Positions 26,520 to 36,052 of a DNA stretch of 64,000 bases are shown here, piece by piece. This stretch comes from Acestrorhynchus altus (taxonomy: Eukaryota > Chordata > Actinopteri > Characiformes > Acestrorhynchidae). The notes beneath the pieces are model-generated. The model did not search any database. It saw only the letters and a program-made list of their open reading frames with translations, and was not told the DNA's origin. Each line of letters opens with the position of its first letter. Within the stretch, counting starts at the first letter, position 1. A program made the translations under genes and the position numbers. The stretch is taken from assembly GCA_034509495.1 (NCBI GenBank), contig CM067511.1:29268872-29332871 (forward strand). Direction: 5' to 3'.

Positions 26520-26570
26520 ATGAGGTGATCTTTCATGTGTGACGTCAGCGTGCGATGCGCTTGCGGTTAA
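26520..26570 (+). promoter_or_regulatory. Two short upstream ORFs in the presumed ptger4 leader
   Basis: The first ATG at 26520 encodes two codons then TGA (26520-26528). The second at 26535 encodes 11 codons and ends TAA at 26568-26570. Both would precede the main ATG if transcription starts upstream of 26520. The second uORF overlaps the CRE and the alternative in-frame ATG at 26555. Confidence 0.5.
26540..26547. promoter_or_regulatory. Perfect CRE palindrome (tgacgtca) upstream of ptger4
   Basis: The 8-bp CREB/ATF consensus occurs exactly, 74 bp before the ptger4 start codon. It could act in the core promoter or lie within the transcribed leader. The motif is seen directly; function is inferred. 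Confidence 0.6.
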
Positions 26571-26620
26571 AGGTGAGGTCATTTGCGCACTTGCCGCTTT
26601 CTGGAGCGTCGCGAGCGAAG

Positions 26621-27403
26621 ATGAGCGCCACGGGGTTCACGGGCCTGCCCAAAGACCCCACCATCCCGGCCATCATGTTCATCTTCGGCGTGGTGGGCAA
26701 CGTGGTGGCGGTGGTGGTTTTGCGCAAGACGCGCAAGGAGCAGAAGGAGACCACCTTCTACACGCTGGTGTGCGGCCTGGCCGTCACGGACCTGCTGGGC
26801 ACGCTGCTGGCCAGCCCGGTGACCATCACCACCTACGTGTACGGTGAGTGGCCCGGCGGAGACCGCCTGTGCCAGTACTCTGGCTTCGTGCTGCTGTTCT
26901 TCTCGCTGGCCGGCCTGAGCTTCATCTGCACCATGTCCGTGGAGCGCTACCTTGCCATCAACCACGCGTACCTGTACAGCCGCTACGTGGACCAGAGGCT
27001 GGCGGCCGTCGCCATCGCGGCCATCTACGTGACCAACGTGCTGTTCTGCGCGCTGCCCAGTCTGGGACTGGGACGCGTGGTGCTCCAGTTCCCCGGCAGC
27101 TGGTGCTTCATCGAGTGGCGCACGAACGCGAGCGCGCACGCCGCCTTCTCCTACATGTACGCGGGCGTGAGCTCGGCGCTGGTGCTCGTCACCGTGGTGT
27201 GCAACGTGCTGGTGTGCGGCGCGCTCATCATGATGCACCGGCGCTTCGTGCGCCGCACGTCGCTGGGCACGGACGGGGCGCGCGCGCACGCTGAGCTGCG
27301 GCGGAGGCGCAGTTTTGCGCGCCTGGCCGGTGCGGAGATCCAGATGGTCATCCTGCTGATCGCCACGTCGGCCGTCGTGCTCATCTGCTCCATCCCGCTG
27401 GTG
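26621..27403 (+). CDS. ptger4: Prostaglandin E2 receptor EP4, coding exon 1 (residues 1-261)
   Basis: This exon encodes the amino terminus through most of TM6 of a rhodopsin-class prostanoid receptor. EP4 sits in the plasma membrane, binds PGE2 and signals mainly through Gs and cAMP (family knowledge). Visible features are TM1 about 15-36 (IPAIMFIFGVVGN), TM2 about 47-70 (FYTLVCGLAVTDLLG), TM3 about 85-108 ending in the ERY motif at 108-110, TM4 about 127-147, TM5 about 178-204 and the start of TM6 at about 239. C84 and C162 are the expected TM3-ECL2 disulfide pair. ECL2 carries the prostanoid-type GSWCF motif and an NAS sequon at N169. The RRTSLGT segment in ICL3 is characteristic of EP4. 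I chose ATG 26621 because the MSATG start resembles other EP4 amino termini and has A at -3. An in-frame ATG at 26555 would add 22 residues. The exon ends CTG GTG before the donor gtgagt, in phase 0. The amino terminus and ICL3 are shorter than in human EP4. Confidence 0.97.
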
Positions 27404-27580
27404 GTGAGTTCGGGGTTCGGTGATTAGGGTTCCAGGGCTTAAATGTGGTGGTCAGACATGAGCTTGAGAAGGAGTGTGTCCAGAAGTGTCCAGACACCCC
27501 CTTCTAATTAGTGTATGAAGTGTAAAGTCTCTCTGTCTCTGACCTCTCTGTCTGTCTGTATGTCTCTCTATCTATCACTC

Positions 27581-27585
<5 letters not shown>

Positions 27586-27631
<46 letters not shown>
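27586..27631. repeat. (CA)n microsatellite in the ptger4 intron
   Basis: Pure CA run in the first 250 bp of the intron, preceded by a CT-rich stretch. Confidence 0.96.
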
Positions 27632-27634
<3 letters not shown>

Positions 27635-27706
27635 GCACATAACTAAGAGCGGAATGTGTCCAAAAGTGTTCAGACACTCCCTACACACTATACTTTATGA
27701 AGTATA

Positions 27707-27710
<4 letters not shown>

Positions 27711-27753
<43 letters not shown>
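27711..27753. repeat. (CT)n microsatellite in the ptger4 intron
   Basis: Pure CT run of about 21 units. Confidence 0.96.
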
Positions 27754-27757
<4 letters not shown>

Positions 27758-30225
27758 GCACCATAACCCAGAGCAGAAGGTTCTAACCCTGAAGGATCCC
27801 CTTCACATCTTAGTACTTTCCTGCTCAAACAAGCCACTAACACCTGTGTTGGATCATGTCTAAACACTAAAACGTGCAGGACAGGGGGCCGTACACGACA
27901 AGGTGAGGACCACTGTCATAGAGAGGTTAGAATTAGAATGGTTTCTCAACCTCTTGGCAGTGAAGCACTCTCTAGTGGTCCTCAGGCTTACCTTTAGTGG
28001 TCCATAGTGAGCTGAGAACAGCTTAAATTCATAAGTTGATTTTATGTGAGAAAAAAACCCAGTTTAGTATAAATGATGAACATTAATAGAAATGCATCAA
28101 TAATGACACATCGCAGAAGCAACACAAGGTGAATTAAACATCATGAGTTTGAGATGCCACCGTCATCTGATACAGTTAGTTAACCAATCATCCAACATCA
28201 CTATCTGACCTCACTAATGCTACATTAGAACCCTCAAAACAATGTTCTTAAGTACAGACTTCAGAACAGTAGAGGCTTTTACAGCAGAATGGAGGTTGGA
28301 GGCTGATAAGGCCTTTGATTTGCGGGTAAACACTGGTCAAGCAGGTACTTACACACTATTGGGTGTGGAGTAGAAGTGTGTTAAAGAAGACAAAACCCTA
28401 AAATGTGCAGGAATAAATGAGAAACTAAGCTTGCAGCCACTGATGTACTGGACATCAGTATCCAAAAGGGTGTCCACCTTCTTCTGCAACAAACAACCAG
28501 CCTCACAACCAACAAAATCCTTACTTTTTAAGTTAGGGTTAAGCATTTCGAGGAGTAACTGGTTGCAAAGACCATGTGATATGTGAAGAACACACTACAG
28601 GAGTGTTCAGTTAAGTGTGGACTAAGTTAAGTCATCACTATTTACTTCATTTCACATGGCACCCTCAAAAAAGGGGTTCTTTATGGTCCTTTAGTGAAGG
28701 CACTTCAAAGAACCTAGTTCTCTGCCTGACAGTGCAATGTTGTACTATTGTTATTAACCCTTAATAACCCTTTTTGAGTTCTAAGCAACCCTGATTTCTT
28801 GATATGTACCTCTTAATCAAAATGTGTCCTAATGGGTGTAGACATTTTATGGACAAGGTCTTTGCGGCATGCCTATCACAGTGATCCAAACTCTGGTATC
28901 ATTGCCGCTGACAGTCGTTCATGGAAAGTAAGCGAGTGTCATTACAGGAGTCTGGAGATTGTGTAATGATAACATGAACAGTGCATTTTGAAACATGGAT
29001 TAGGTTCACAGGTGACAACTTGCAACAGAACAGTTATATAACATTTTTACTGAAATAGGATTAACGACTAGCGCACAAGTCACCAGTTGTTGCCTCAGAT
29101 TATTTGTTTACTGTTTTACAAGTAAAAACAACTACCATGAAGTGACCTGGACCGAGACAGAATGAGAATGAAAAAAGTTGCCTCCTTTCTTGTAACTCTG
29201 GATCCTTCTTTGAAGGGTGACGGTTTAAGAACATTAGCAGTTCTGCTGTGCCTGATACACTTGTACCCGTGTCACACACACCACACTCACATACCACTAC
29301 TATGCCAGTATCGCTGCTATGTTGACCGACCAGTGATGGATGGAGTAGAGGGTGGATGACAAATTGTGCAGGGGAGCAGATGGTCTGCAGTAACTGATAA
29401 CCTACATATAACAACCTATACATTAAACCTCAGAAAGCAGCCTGGGTGTTAAAGGTCACTGTAGGAAGTCTCTAAAAAGTCACATTGGAAGAAGTTTCAG
29501 GTTTAGTGTGTGTGAATGTGAAAAACATTTCCATTAGAGATAAAGCAGTGGATTGCCTTGGTTCAGTGCAGTCAGCCACTGGAGAAGTCTGCCATCTGTG
29601 GGTGGAAAGATATGAAGAATGGTTGCAAGTTCTAAACTGAAAGGGTTGAGGGTTTTCAAGGGGGTTACACGTACATAGTCTCAGACCAGGTTGCGATTCC
29701 AGTGGAAATCCAGAGTGAAAATGCTGCTCGAGTCAGATTTTGTAAATGTTGGAGAATTGTTCAAGCTGTTTAGAGGCAACATGGCTCTTTTAGAAGATTT
29801 ATAAAGACGTTATAGAGAAACCGTTTGAAGGTGTCCCACCTTAGAACAGATTAAAGGGAATTTCACAGATTTTTCCCCAAATTCTGTGGAATTCAGTCGC
29901 TGAGAAATCTTTTTTAAACATGTGAACAGTTCATCTTAATATGAATGATATTAAGATGTGGTTGTGATATAAATATCATTTATAAAATGCTAGAAATAGA
30001 AATGCAGTCTTCTTGTGAGGAAGTTAGTACACCCAGTGTTCCCCTTTGTATACCAGTCTCTGACATTCACTTGGAGAAAGACGTTCCTACTCCTCCATAC
30101 AGAATTCTTTCAGCTGTGTGATGTTCCAGCTTCAGTTCGCGCACAGGTTATCTCACATTGCGCAGTGCGTTTCAATCCTGCTGCAGCAACGCAGCCCCAC
30201 ACAGTGACATTTGACATTGGAGCAT

Positions 30226-30425
30226 CCGTGGCCCAGTGGTTAGGGAACCAGCCTTGTGACTGGAAGGTCATGACAGGACATGACTGAAGTGCCCTTGAGC
30301 AAAGGCACTGAACCCCCCAGCTCCCTGGGTGCCGTGGATAGGGTTGCCCACAGCTCTGGGCATGTGTGCTCACTGCCCCCTGGTGTGTGAAGTCACTAGT
30401 GTGTGTAAAGCAACAATGTTCTAAT
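30226..30425 (+). repeat. SINE-like repeat in the ptger4 intron
   Basis: It starts gtggcccagtggttaggg and contains tgaagtgcccttgagcaaagg, gctccctgggtgccgtgg and gtgctcactgccccctggtg, the body of a common fish SINE. The segment between ggaaggtc and the ctgaagt block, where box B would lie, is deleted. Confidence 0.7.
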
Positions 30426-31899
30426 CGTCTGCAGCTGATAAAGTGCTTGCGGTTGTAATTTGAGACATTTTAAGTCATGTATGTGTTATTTGTTTAGTGA
30501 TGTTACCTCTGTCTCTACCACAATCTCGCACAATGAAGATCAAATGTCCAAATATTTAAATGTGTGAGAAAAAGGACAGCGTTTTCACGGTGTGTCCTGA
30601 CGTAAGCCACGAATGTATGGAAAAAATACATATGTAACCTTGTTAGTAGCACTTTCCCACCACTGTTGGGAGACTCAAGACTTCTTAGAATAGAGCAGGT
30701 CACATCGAGCCACGTTGAAAACACTGCATCGCTTATATCTTAACTTTTGAATTATGAAGAAATTAGTAAGTGGAATTCCCCTTTCACATTTATGGGAAAC
30801 AGGAGGTAAAGGAGGTGAAGTGTTGAGCAAAATAACAACTAGACTGTGGGGCTGCACTGAAAGTTGTTACTTACTGCTTCTGTTTTGCATATGATCTCAT
30901 GACACACTCAGGTATGGTAAATGTACATGATGCACGCTGAGTGACGGAGCTATTTTTAGGACACACTCTGCAGATAAGAGGCTTTATAGTGATTCTGAGC
31001 TGATTCACACACTGGAAGGACAATGTCATGCATGTGGTTGTGTTTAGATTACATTCCACACAGTTAAATTCTGATTTTTGCTCAGATCCAGTCTTTTTGA
31101 TTTGTGTGGATGAAGATCAATATATGTCTGTTATGTGAACCTGCAGTACGACATGCATCAATGTCACTGGAGTCACAAATGAACCACACATTTGATGAAC
31201 ATTAAAATAAGCCCTATATCACTTTACGCATTTGTAAAGTCATTAAACTAACATGTTTACTCCCAAATATTGTGGTGTTTACTGTAGATATATGTGAACA
31301 TAGACTAAATCACAAAGGCATCTTTGTTAGACTTTTATCAAATACAGGATTTGGTCCCTAAGTTCACAAAGTGTTGCACTATGTAGTGAATAAGCAGCAT
31401 TTTGAGGTTCAACTCATTTATGTTGGAGCAAATTCAGAGAGAAGGTTGTTTGTTTTAAACATCTCTCAGCTTTTCATTGTTATTAGGGTCAGGAACCAAA
31501 AATATAGGATCTAGGATAAATACGCACAAAATACAGATGTTTATAAACCGTTTTAGATTGAAATATTGAAATAAAAATGTTCATAATTTAATTAAAAATG
31601 TAAACTGTCATGTTTAACATTCATTGCATTTAAAGTGACATTTAAAGTGACATTTTGCTTTTATGTTGATGGTAATTAATCATTTATTCACACTCAAAGT
31701 TAAATATTTTAGTACTTTTCTTTTTATTTTCATGAACTATAAGCCACGATGATCAAAATTAAAAGTCATATTTCACTTCACATGTAACGAAAAGGCCAGT
31801 TAACCTTTTTGAATGAAATTATGAACAAAATCATTTCACAAAATTAAACTTTTTTAAGAAAGTTGCAACTACAGTAAACATGAAAAAATTCTTTAGGTC

Positions 31900-32110
31900 G
31901 GTGGACAGCAGTGAAGAACGTGTGGGAGGTGATTCATTGTGACACTTCACTTGAACCCCGCTGTGTAACATCATATGTTGTCATGGGTGTGATGACATAT
32001 TATGTCTATTAATAAAACAGTGGCATGTGACCATCACTGACCACTGGCATGACAATCACCAATAATGAAAACTGTTACCAGGTATAATCTGTCATTATTA
32101 ATACTAGCAT
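31900..32110. repeat. Dispersed repeat next to the ptger4 exon 2 acceptor
   Basis: The gtgacacttcacttgaaccccgctg and gtgatgacatattatgtctatt blocks resemble a fish repeat of cacttta-starting, tcatgaca-rich type. A possibly related copy is at 38985-39115. The class is unknown. Confidence 0.4.
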
Positions 32111-32261
32111 ATATAGTTATATCTATAACTATGGTATGAAGCATAAATATGACTGAGCTGTGAAGTGTAAGGAAGTCATTATGGTCCTACTAAGTACCAA
32201 CAGACATTGTTGTTCGTTGAACACGGCTCAGACTCATCTCATTCTTGTTCTTCTCGACCAG

Positions 32262-32873
32262 GTGCGGGTTTTTGTGAACCAGCTGTACCGCCCCCCCGAG
32301 ATGAATGTGATTGAGGGCAACCCAAACCTGCAGGCCATCCGCATCGCCTCGGTCAATGCCATTCTGGACCCCTGGATCTACATCCTGTTAAGAAAGACAG
32401 TGCTACAGAAAGTTCTTGAGAAGGTCAAGTGCCTTTTCTGCAGAATTGGTGGGCGGAACCATGGGCCAGGCCACAGGGACTTCCGCTGTGGTGGTGGGAC
32501 ACATATGTCCATTATTGTTTCTCGCGATTCGCCAACACTAGTAGCGCGAGAGCTGCAAGATGTTGTCAGCACCTCACAGACATACCTGTACCCTTCAGAT
32601 TCAGCAGAAAAGAACGGGGGCAGCATTTGCCTTCCCAAAACATATCCCTGCCCTACAGAGCAGACACTTTTACAGGACCCTCAGGGCTCAGACTCTGCGA
32701 ATGGACAGAGTTCTGCTGGAAGCACTGAAAGGACAGAAGTGGATGCTCAAAATCGGGGAATGCAGTCTGTGGTACAGTCACAATTGAGCAAATCACCGCA
32801 GGGTTGCAAGCAACAGACTCTTCAAGTTACCTTCACCGACGAGACTTTGAATTTACAGGAGAAATGCATATGA
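32262..32873 (+). CDS. ptger4: Prostaglandin E2 receptor EP4, coding exon 2 (residues 262-464 and stop)
   Basis: This exon follows a pyrimidine-rich acceptor ending in ag at 32260-32261. It joins exon 1 in phase 0 to read LVVRVFVNQLY, the conserved EP4 junction. It encodes the end of TM6, ECL3, TM7 (about 284-305) and the cytoplasmic tail. TM7 contains QAIRIASVNAILDPWIY, with R288 at the arginine position that contacts the prostanoid carboxylate in this family, and DPWIY in place of the usual NPxxY. After TM7, KCLFCRIGG matches the EP4 proximal tail. The tail is about 155 residues long and rich in Ser and Thr, as expected for kinase and arrestin regulation. It ends in the EP4-type LNLQEKCI. 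The predicted total is 464 residues, against 488 in human. No convincing AATAAA was seen close to the stop codon. Teleosts carry more than one ptger4 paralogue, and I cannot say which this is. Confidence 0.97.
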   Translation: MRVFVNQLYRPPEMNVIEGNPNLQAIRIASVNAILDPWIYILLRKTVLQKVLEKVKCLFCRIGGRNHGPGHRDFRCGGGTHMSIIVSRDSPTLVARELQDVVSTSQTYLYPSDSAEKNGGSICLPKTYPCPTEQTLLQDPQGSDSANGQSSAGSTERTEVDAQNRGMQSVVQSQLSKSPQGCKQQTLQVTFTDETLNLQEKCI

Positions 32874-34140
32874 GCTGCGGTGGTTCAGCGGCTTCATGTG
32901 TGTGCATGCTTATGAACCCGCACAAGGTATACTGCTTGAAAGGGACTAAAGAACTTGGCAAGAACTTGCAAAATGTCCACAGGTGCATGAAACGTGGAGC
33001 GTTCTCAATAAGAGAAACTGACAGCAAACACTAAAATTTGTGATGGATGAGTTGACATGGGATGGAAAACAGGACGTGCAAGGTGTTAAAATGAAAGTGT
33101 GGGAGAGAAAAGAATCTACACACCTGTGACTAAGAGAGTGCAGGCGGGCAATGATATGCTGAACGTAAAATAGCACGAAGCTGCATATATAGGCTGAAGA
33201 GGAAGAGAGTGAGATATTGAGAGAGAGAGAACGAGACCGAGAGAGGGAGGGAAGAAGAACAGGTCTGATAAACGAGCCTGGAGTCAAGAACACATGAGAA
33301 ACCTTCTTGCTCAATTCTGTCTTGAATTCAGTGGTTTAAGGCAGTTTTAGCTACATGAGAAAGCCCTGGTTTGACCCAGGGGACGGCCATGGCAGAGGAA
33401 AGGTTTCTACAGAATTCGTAGAAGAAGAAGATTAATCATATCAAGATTTACTGGCAGCTCATAAGAACACATTTCTTTCCTTGTTTATGTTTAGATGCAT
33501 TTCACCAGAACTCACCTGATAAAGCATGATAGGGTTTAAAGACCGCTCCACCCGAACTACAGTGGGTTGAGAAACACTAATTGCAACACCCTCCCCCAGG
33601 AGTGGTCTGCTTAGCAGGGTTGTTTCTTAACAAAAGAAAATTGCCTTCTAACCCACATGATGAGAACTTTCCTGAATTTCTCAGGGAACCTTGGCTGCGG
33701 ACAGTAAACATCATGCCGCAGCTTCAGACCTCATGCTGTTTACGTGACAGTTAGTTGACACGAATGGCATTATGAGCGTGAGGAGTCTTGTCTGAATATG
33801 TGAAACTAGACGATACCTTTATGACCTGTTGCTTTGTGATACTGATGTTCACATCTAGAGGATCGTCCGATGCAGATCTGACACGTCTTCTTTTAAAGTG
33901 ACAGCTTTTGATTGAGCAGTTTAATCTGCTTTTCTCTAATCAGATCATGACACATCACTGATGTGTTTACTTTTGACATGTTGATATAAAAAAGCAGATG
34001 TTTTCTGATAACCCATCCAGCGTTTGTAATCTGGTGATAACCCCGTCAGACCATTTTCTGCTTGTACCTGTTATTTCAGGTTTTACATAGGAATACAAAC
34101 TACTGCATCAGAAATGTGATAAGCGTATTGTGTGTGGCCA
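32874..34140. other. Region downstream of ptger4, probably including the 3' UTR
   Basis: The stop codon is at 32871-32873. No canonical AATAAA is obvious in the next kilobase, so the 3' UTR end is unknown. A GA-rich purine tract lies near 33210-33255. Nothing else is recognised. Confidence 0.5.
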
Positions 34141-34142
34141 AC

Positions 34143-34228
<86 letters not shown>
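34141..34228. repeat. (AT)n followed by a long poly-T
   Basis: About 50 bp of TA dinucleotides runs directly into about 33 T. The poly-T could be the complement of a retroposon A-tail, but no element is recognisable next to it. Confidence 0.9.
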
Positions 34229-34232
<4 letters not shown>

Positions 34233-35155
34233 ACTGCTCCAGAAGATTCACACATAGATGTATGTAGATATATTGATTGGCCTAGATTGTACTTTTAAAT
34301 GCTTCATGTTGTTTCTACCTAGATACCACTGGAATGTCACTCCCAGCTGGTGTAAAAGTCTTCATTGACTAATATAAGAGTGTAATGCATCGTCCCGACA
34401 ATCAGGAGGTTGCAAGTTTATTTCCCAGTAATGCCACAGTTTTTCTTCTTTGAACATTTTAAGCAATCTATCCAGTGATAATGCATCTAAAGTGCAGTTA
34501 GCTGGCTTCGTGAAGCATGTGCCAGGCTTCCCTTCCCAGCACTGGTAGACTAGTGTGATGATCTCGGCGAGTGAATGGAATCGGATGGAAATCGACACAG
34601 AACCAAATGAATCCTCCTGTTGCATCTTGTCGGGTCATTCGTATTGAATCTCTAAATGAGCAGCTACTGACCTGCGTGATGAAGTATGATTTTAATCTAA
34701 CCGGGCCCAGATCTGTTGGGCAAAGTCTACGTGAGCGTACGACTAGAGTGAGCATAAGTCATAAGCAGTAGATCATATACAGACATTGTGTTTGGACGTG
34801 TTTAGGTGAGATGCTAAAAGATAGAAGATGGAAGTCACATTTGTGACATTTGTTGCACTTTTTCATTTGCTCAACCACTGAATGATAACCTGTTCATGTC
34901 AAAGCTTACTTCTCTGATGCGAAGATCAGATGTAGGGCTTTTGATGGAAATCTTTGCTTTTGTGTGCTTTTGTGATGTGACAATGTGAATGATAGACCAT
35001 CATAATTTAATTTATTATATGAGGGGTTTGTGTTGCTTCTTCTCTACGAGAAGGTTTACATAATTCTATCCATGCCAGAAAGTTTCATGGCAATTTTTTT
35101 GAAGTCATACTCAAGGCATAATTTGAACTAAGATGTATTGTAATTGTTGTATATG

Positions 35156-35190
<35 letters not shown>
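35156..35190. repeat. (AT)n microsatellite
   Basis: Pure TA run of about 17 units. Confidence 0.95.
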
Positions 35191-35192
<2 letters not shown>

Positions 35193-35664
35193 TTATTAAA
35201 CATCAGTATGACCATCATTACGCTTCCAGACTTATTAATGATACTGAAAGGATCAGTTATAACTGATGGTGGGAAAAGCAGTAAAAACTGTGTAAATAGT
35301 TCTACTGGAGTGCAAATGTGAACTGACCAAGATTTTAATAAATATGCTAAACAATATGAAATGTTATAGAGAAATAGATTATTACTGCAGTGGGACAAAA
35401 CACAGTAAAATGACACAGGGCATGAAAAAGGGGTTCAATCCATCTGCTCTAACGATCACGAGGGATTTCCAGTCAGATTAGAGCTGGTATTTAGTCAAAC
35501 TTCCTTGAAACTCAAAGAAAAATAGTCTTTTTTTCTTCCAAAAAGAAAGGCCACACTGTTATTCCTAGAAATAAAGAAGAAACTTTTTTATGTCTCAATC
35601 CAAGAGAACCAACTTTATTGTTATTGTCAAGGGCTCTGTTGCAGCTTTATGGGCATATTTCACT

Positions 35665-35890
35665 TCAAGTCAAGTCAAGTCAATTGGTTTTATTGTCATT
35701 ACTCAATATAACTTGTATTTGTTGGAAATTAGATGTGCTTTCAGCCCGTTTGTGCAACAAAAAAAGCAGCACATTACACAGACATACACAGAGATACACA
35801 ACAGGACACACGAACAAGACAATAAATACACAAAATACATGCTTCAAGACTAATAAAGCAGAACAACAGGACAAACAGATGTATCAACTG
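35665..35890 (-). mobile_element. LINE 3' tail fragment, minus strand
   Basis: The sequence ttcaagtcaagtcaagtcaattgg, then ttttattgtcatta, is the complement of the cttga-repeat tail and end of an L2-like LINE 3' UTR (compare 23599-23650). It continues into an A- and CA-rich 3' UTR-like stretch. There is no coding part. Confidence 0.65.
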
Positions 35891-36015
35891 TCTGGATTGG
35901 TATCAAAGCAGGATATGAATGGAATGGAATGGATGGATGGATGGATGGATGGTGTCCTGTGGTGATGTTGCAACTGGTTGATCCTCAGTGCAAAAACATA
36001 TAATCACTAAATATG

Positions 36016-36016
<1 letters not shown>

Positions 36017-36050
<34 letters not shown>
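36017..36050. repeat. (TA)n microsatellite
   Basis: Pure TA run of about 16 units. Confidence 0.95.

Positions 36051-36052
<2 letters not shown>

Larger units (their letters stand above)
26130..27440. promoter_or_regulatory. ptger4: CpG-island-like promoter and first coding exon of ptger4
   Basis: Base composition changes sharply from AT-rich flank to GC- and CpG-rich sequence at about 26,130. It returns to AT-rich just after the exon 1 donor. The proximal part contains a 26-bp direct duplication, two exact gggcgggg GC boxes, a (GA)n tract and a CRE. No TATA box is obvious. This layout fits a CpG-island promoter. The transcription start is not determined, and an upstream non-coding exon, as in human PTGER4, is possible. 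Confidence 0.75.
27404..32261 (+). other. ptger4: ptger4 intron, 4,858 bp
   Basis: The intron is bounded by gtgagt and a pyrimidine-rich tract ending ag. It contains a (CA)n tract at 27586-27631, a (CT)n tract at 27711-27753, two short MITE-end-like motifs near 27470-27510 and 27655-27690 (tgtccaaaagtgttcagacac type), a SINE-like repeat at 30226-30425 and a dispersed repeat near 31900-32100 close to the acceptor. The rest is AT-rich sequence without recognisable exons. Confidence 0.9.

Noticed and set aside
26579..27289. 236-codon minus-strand ORF and 148-codon plus-strand ORF (26848-27294) over ptger4
   Set aside because: They are GC-rich shadow frames of EP4 exon 1 with Arg/His/Ala-rich composition and no domain.
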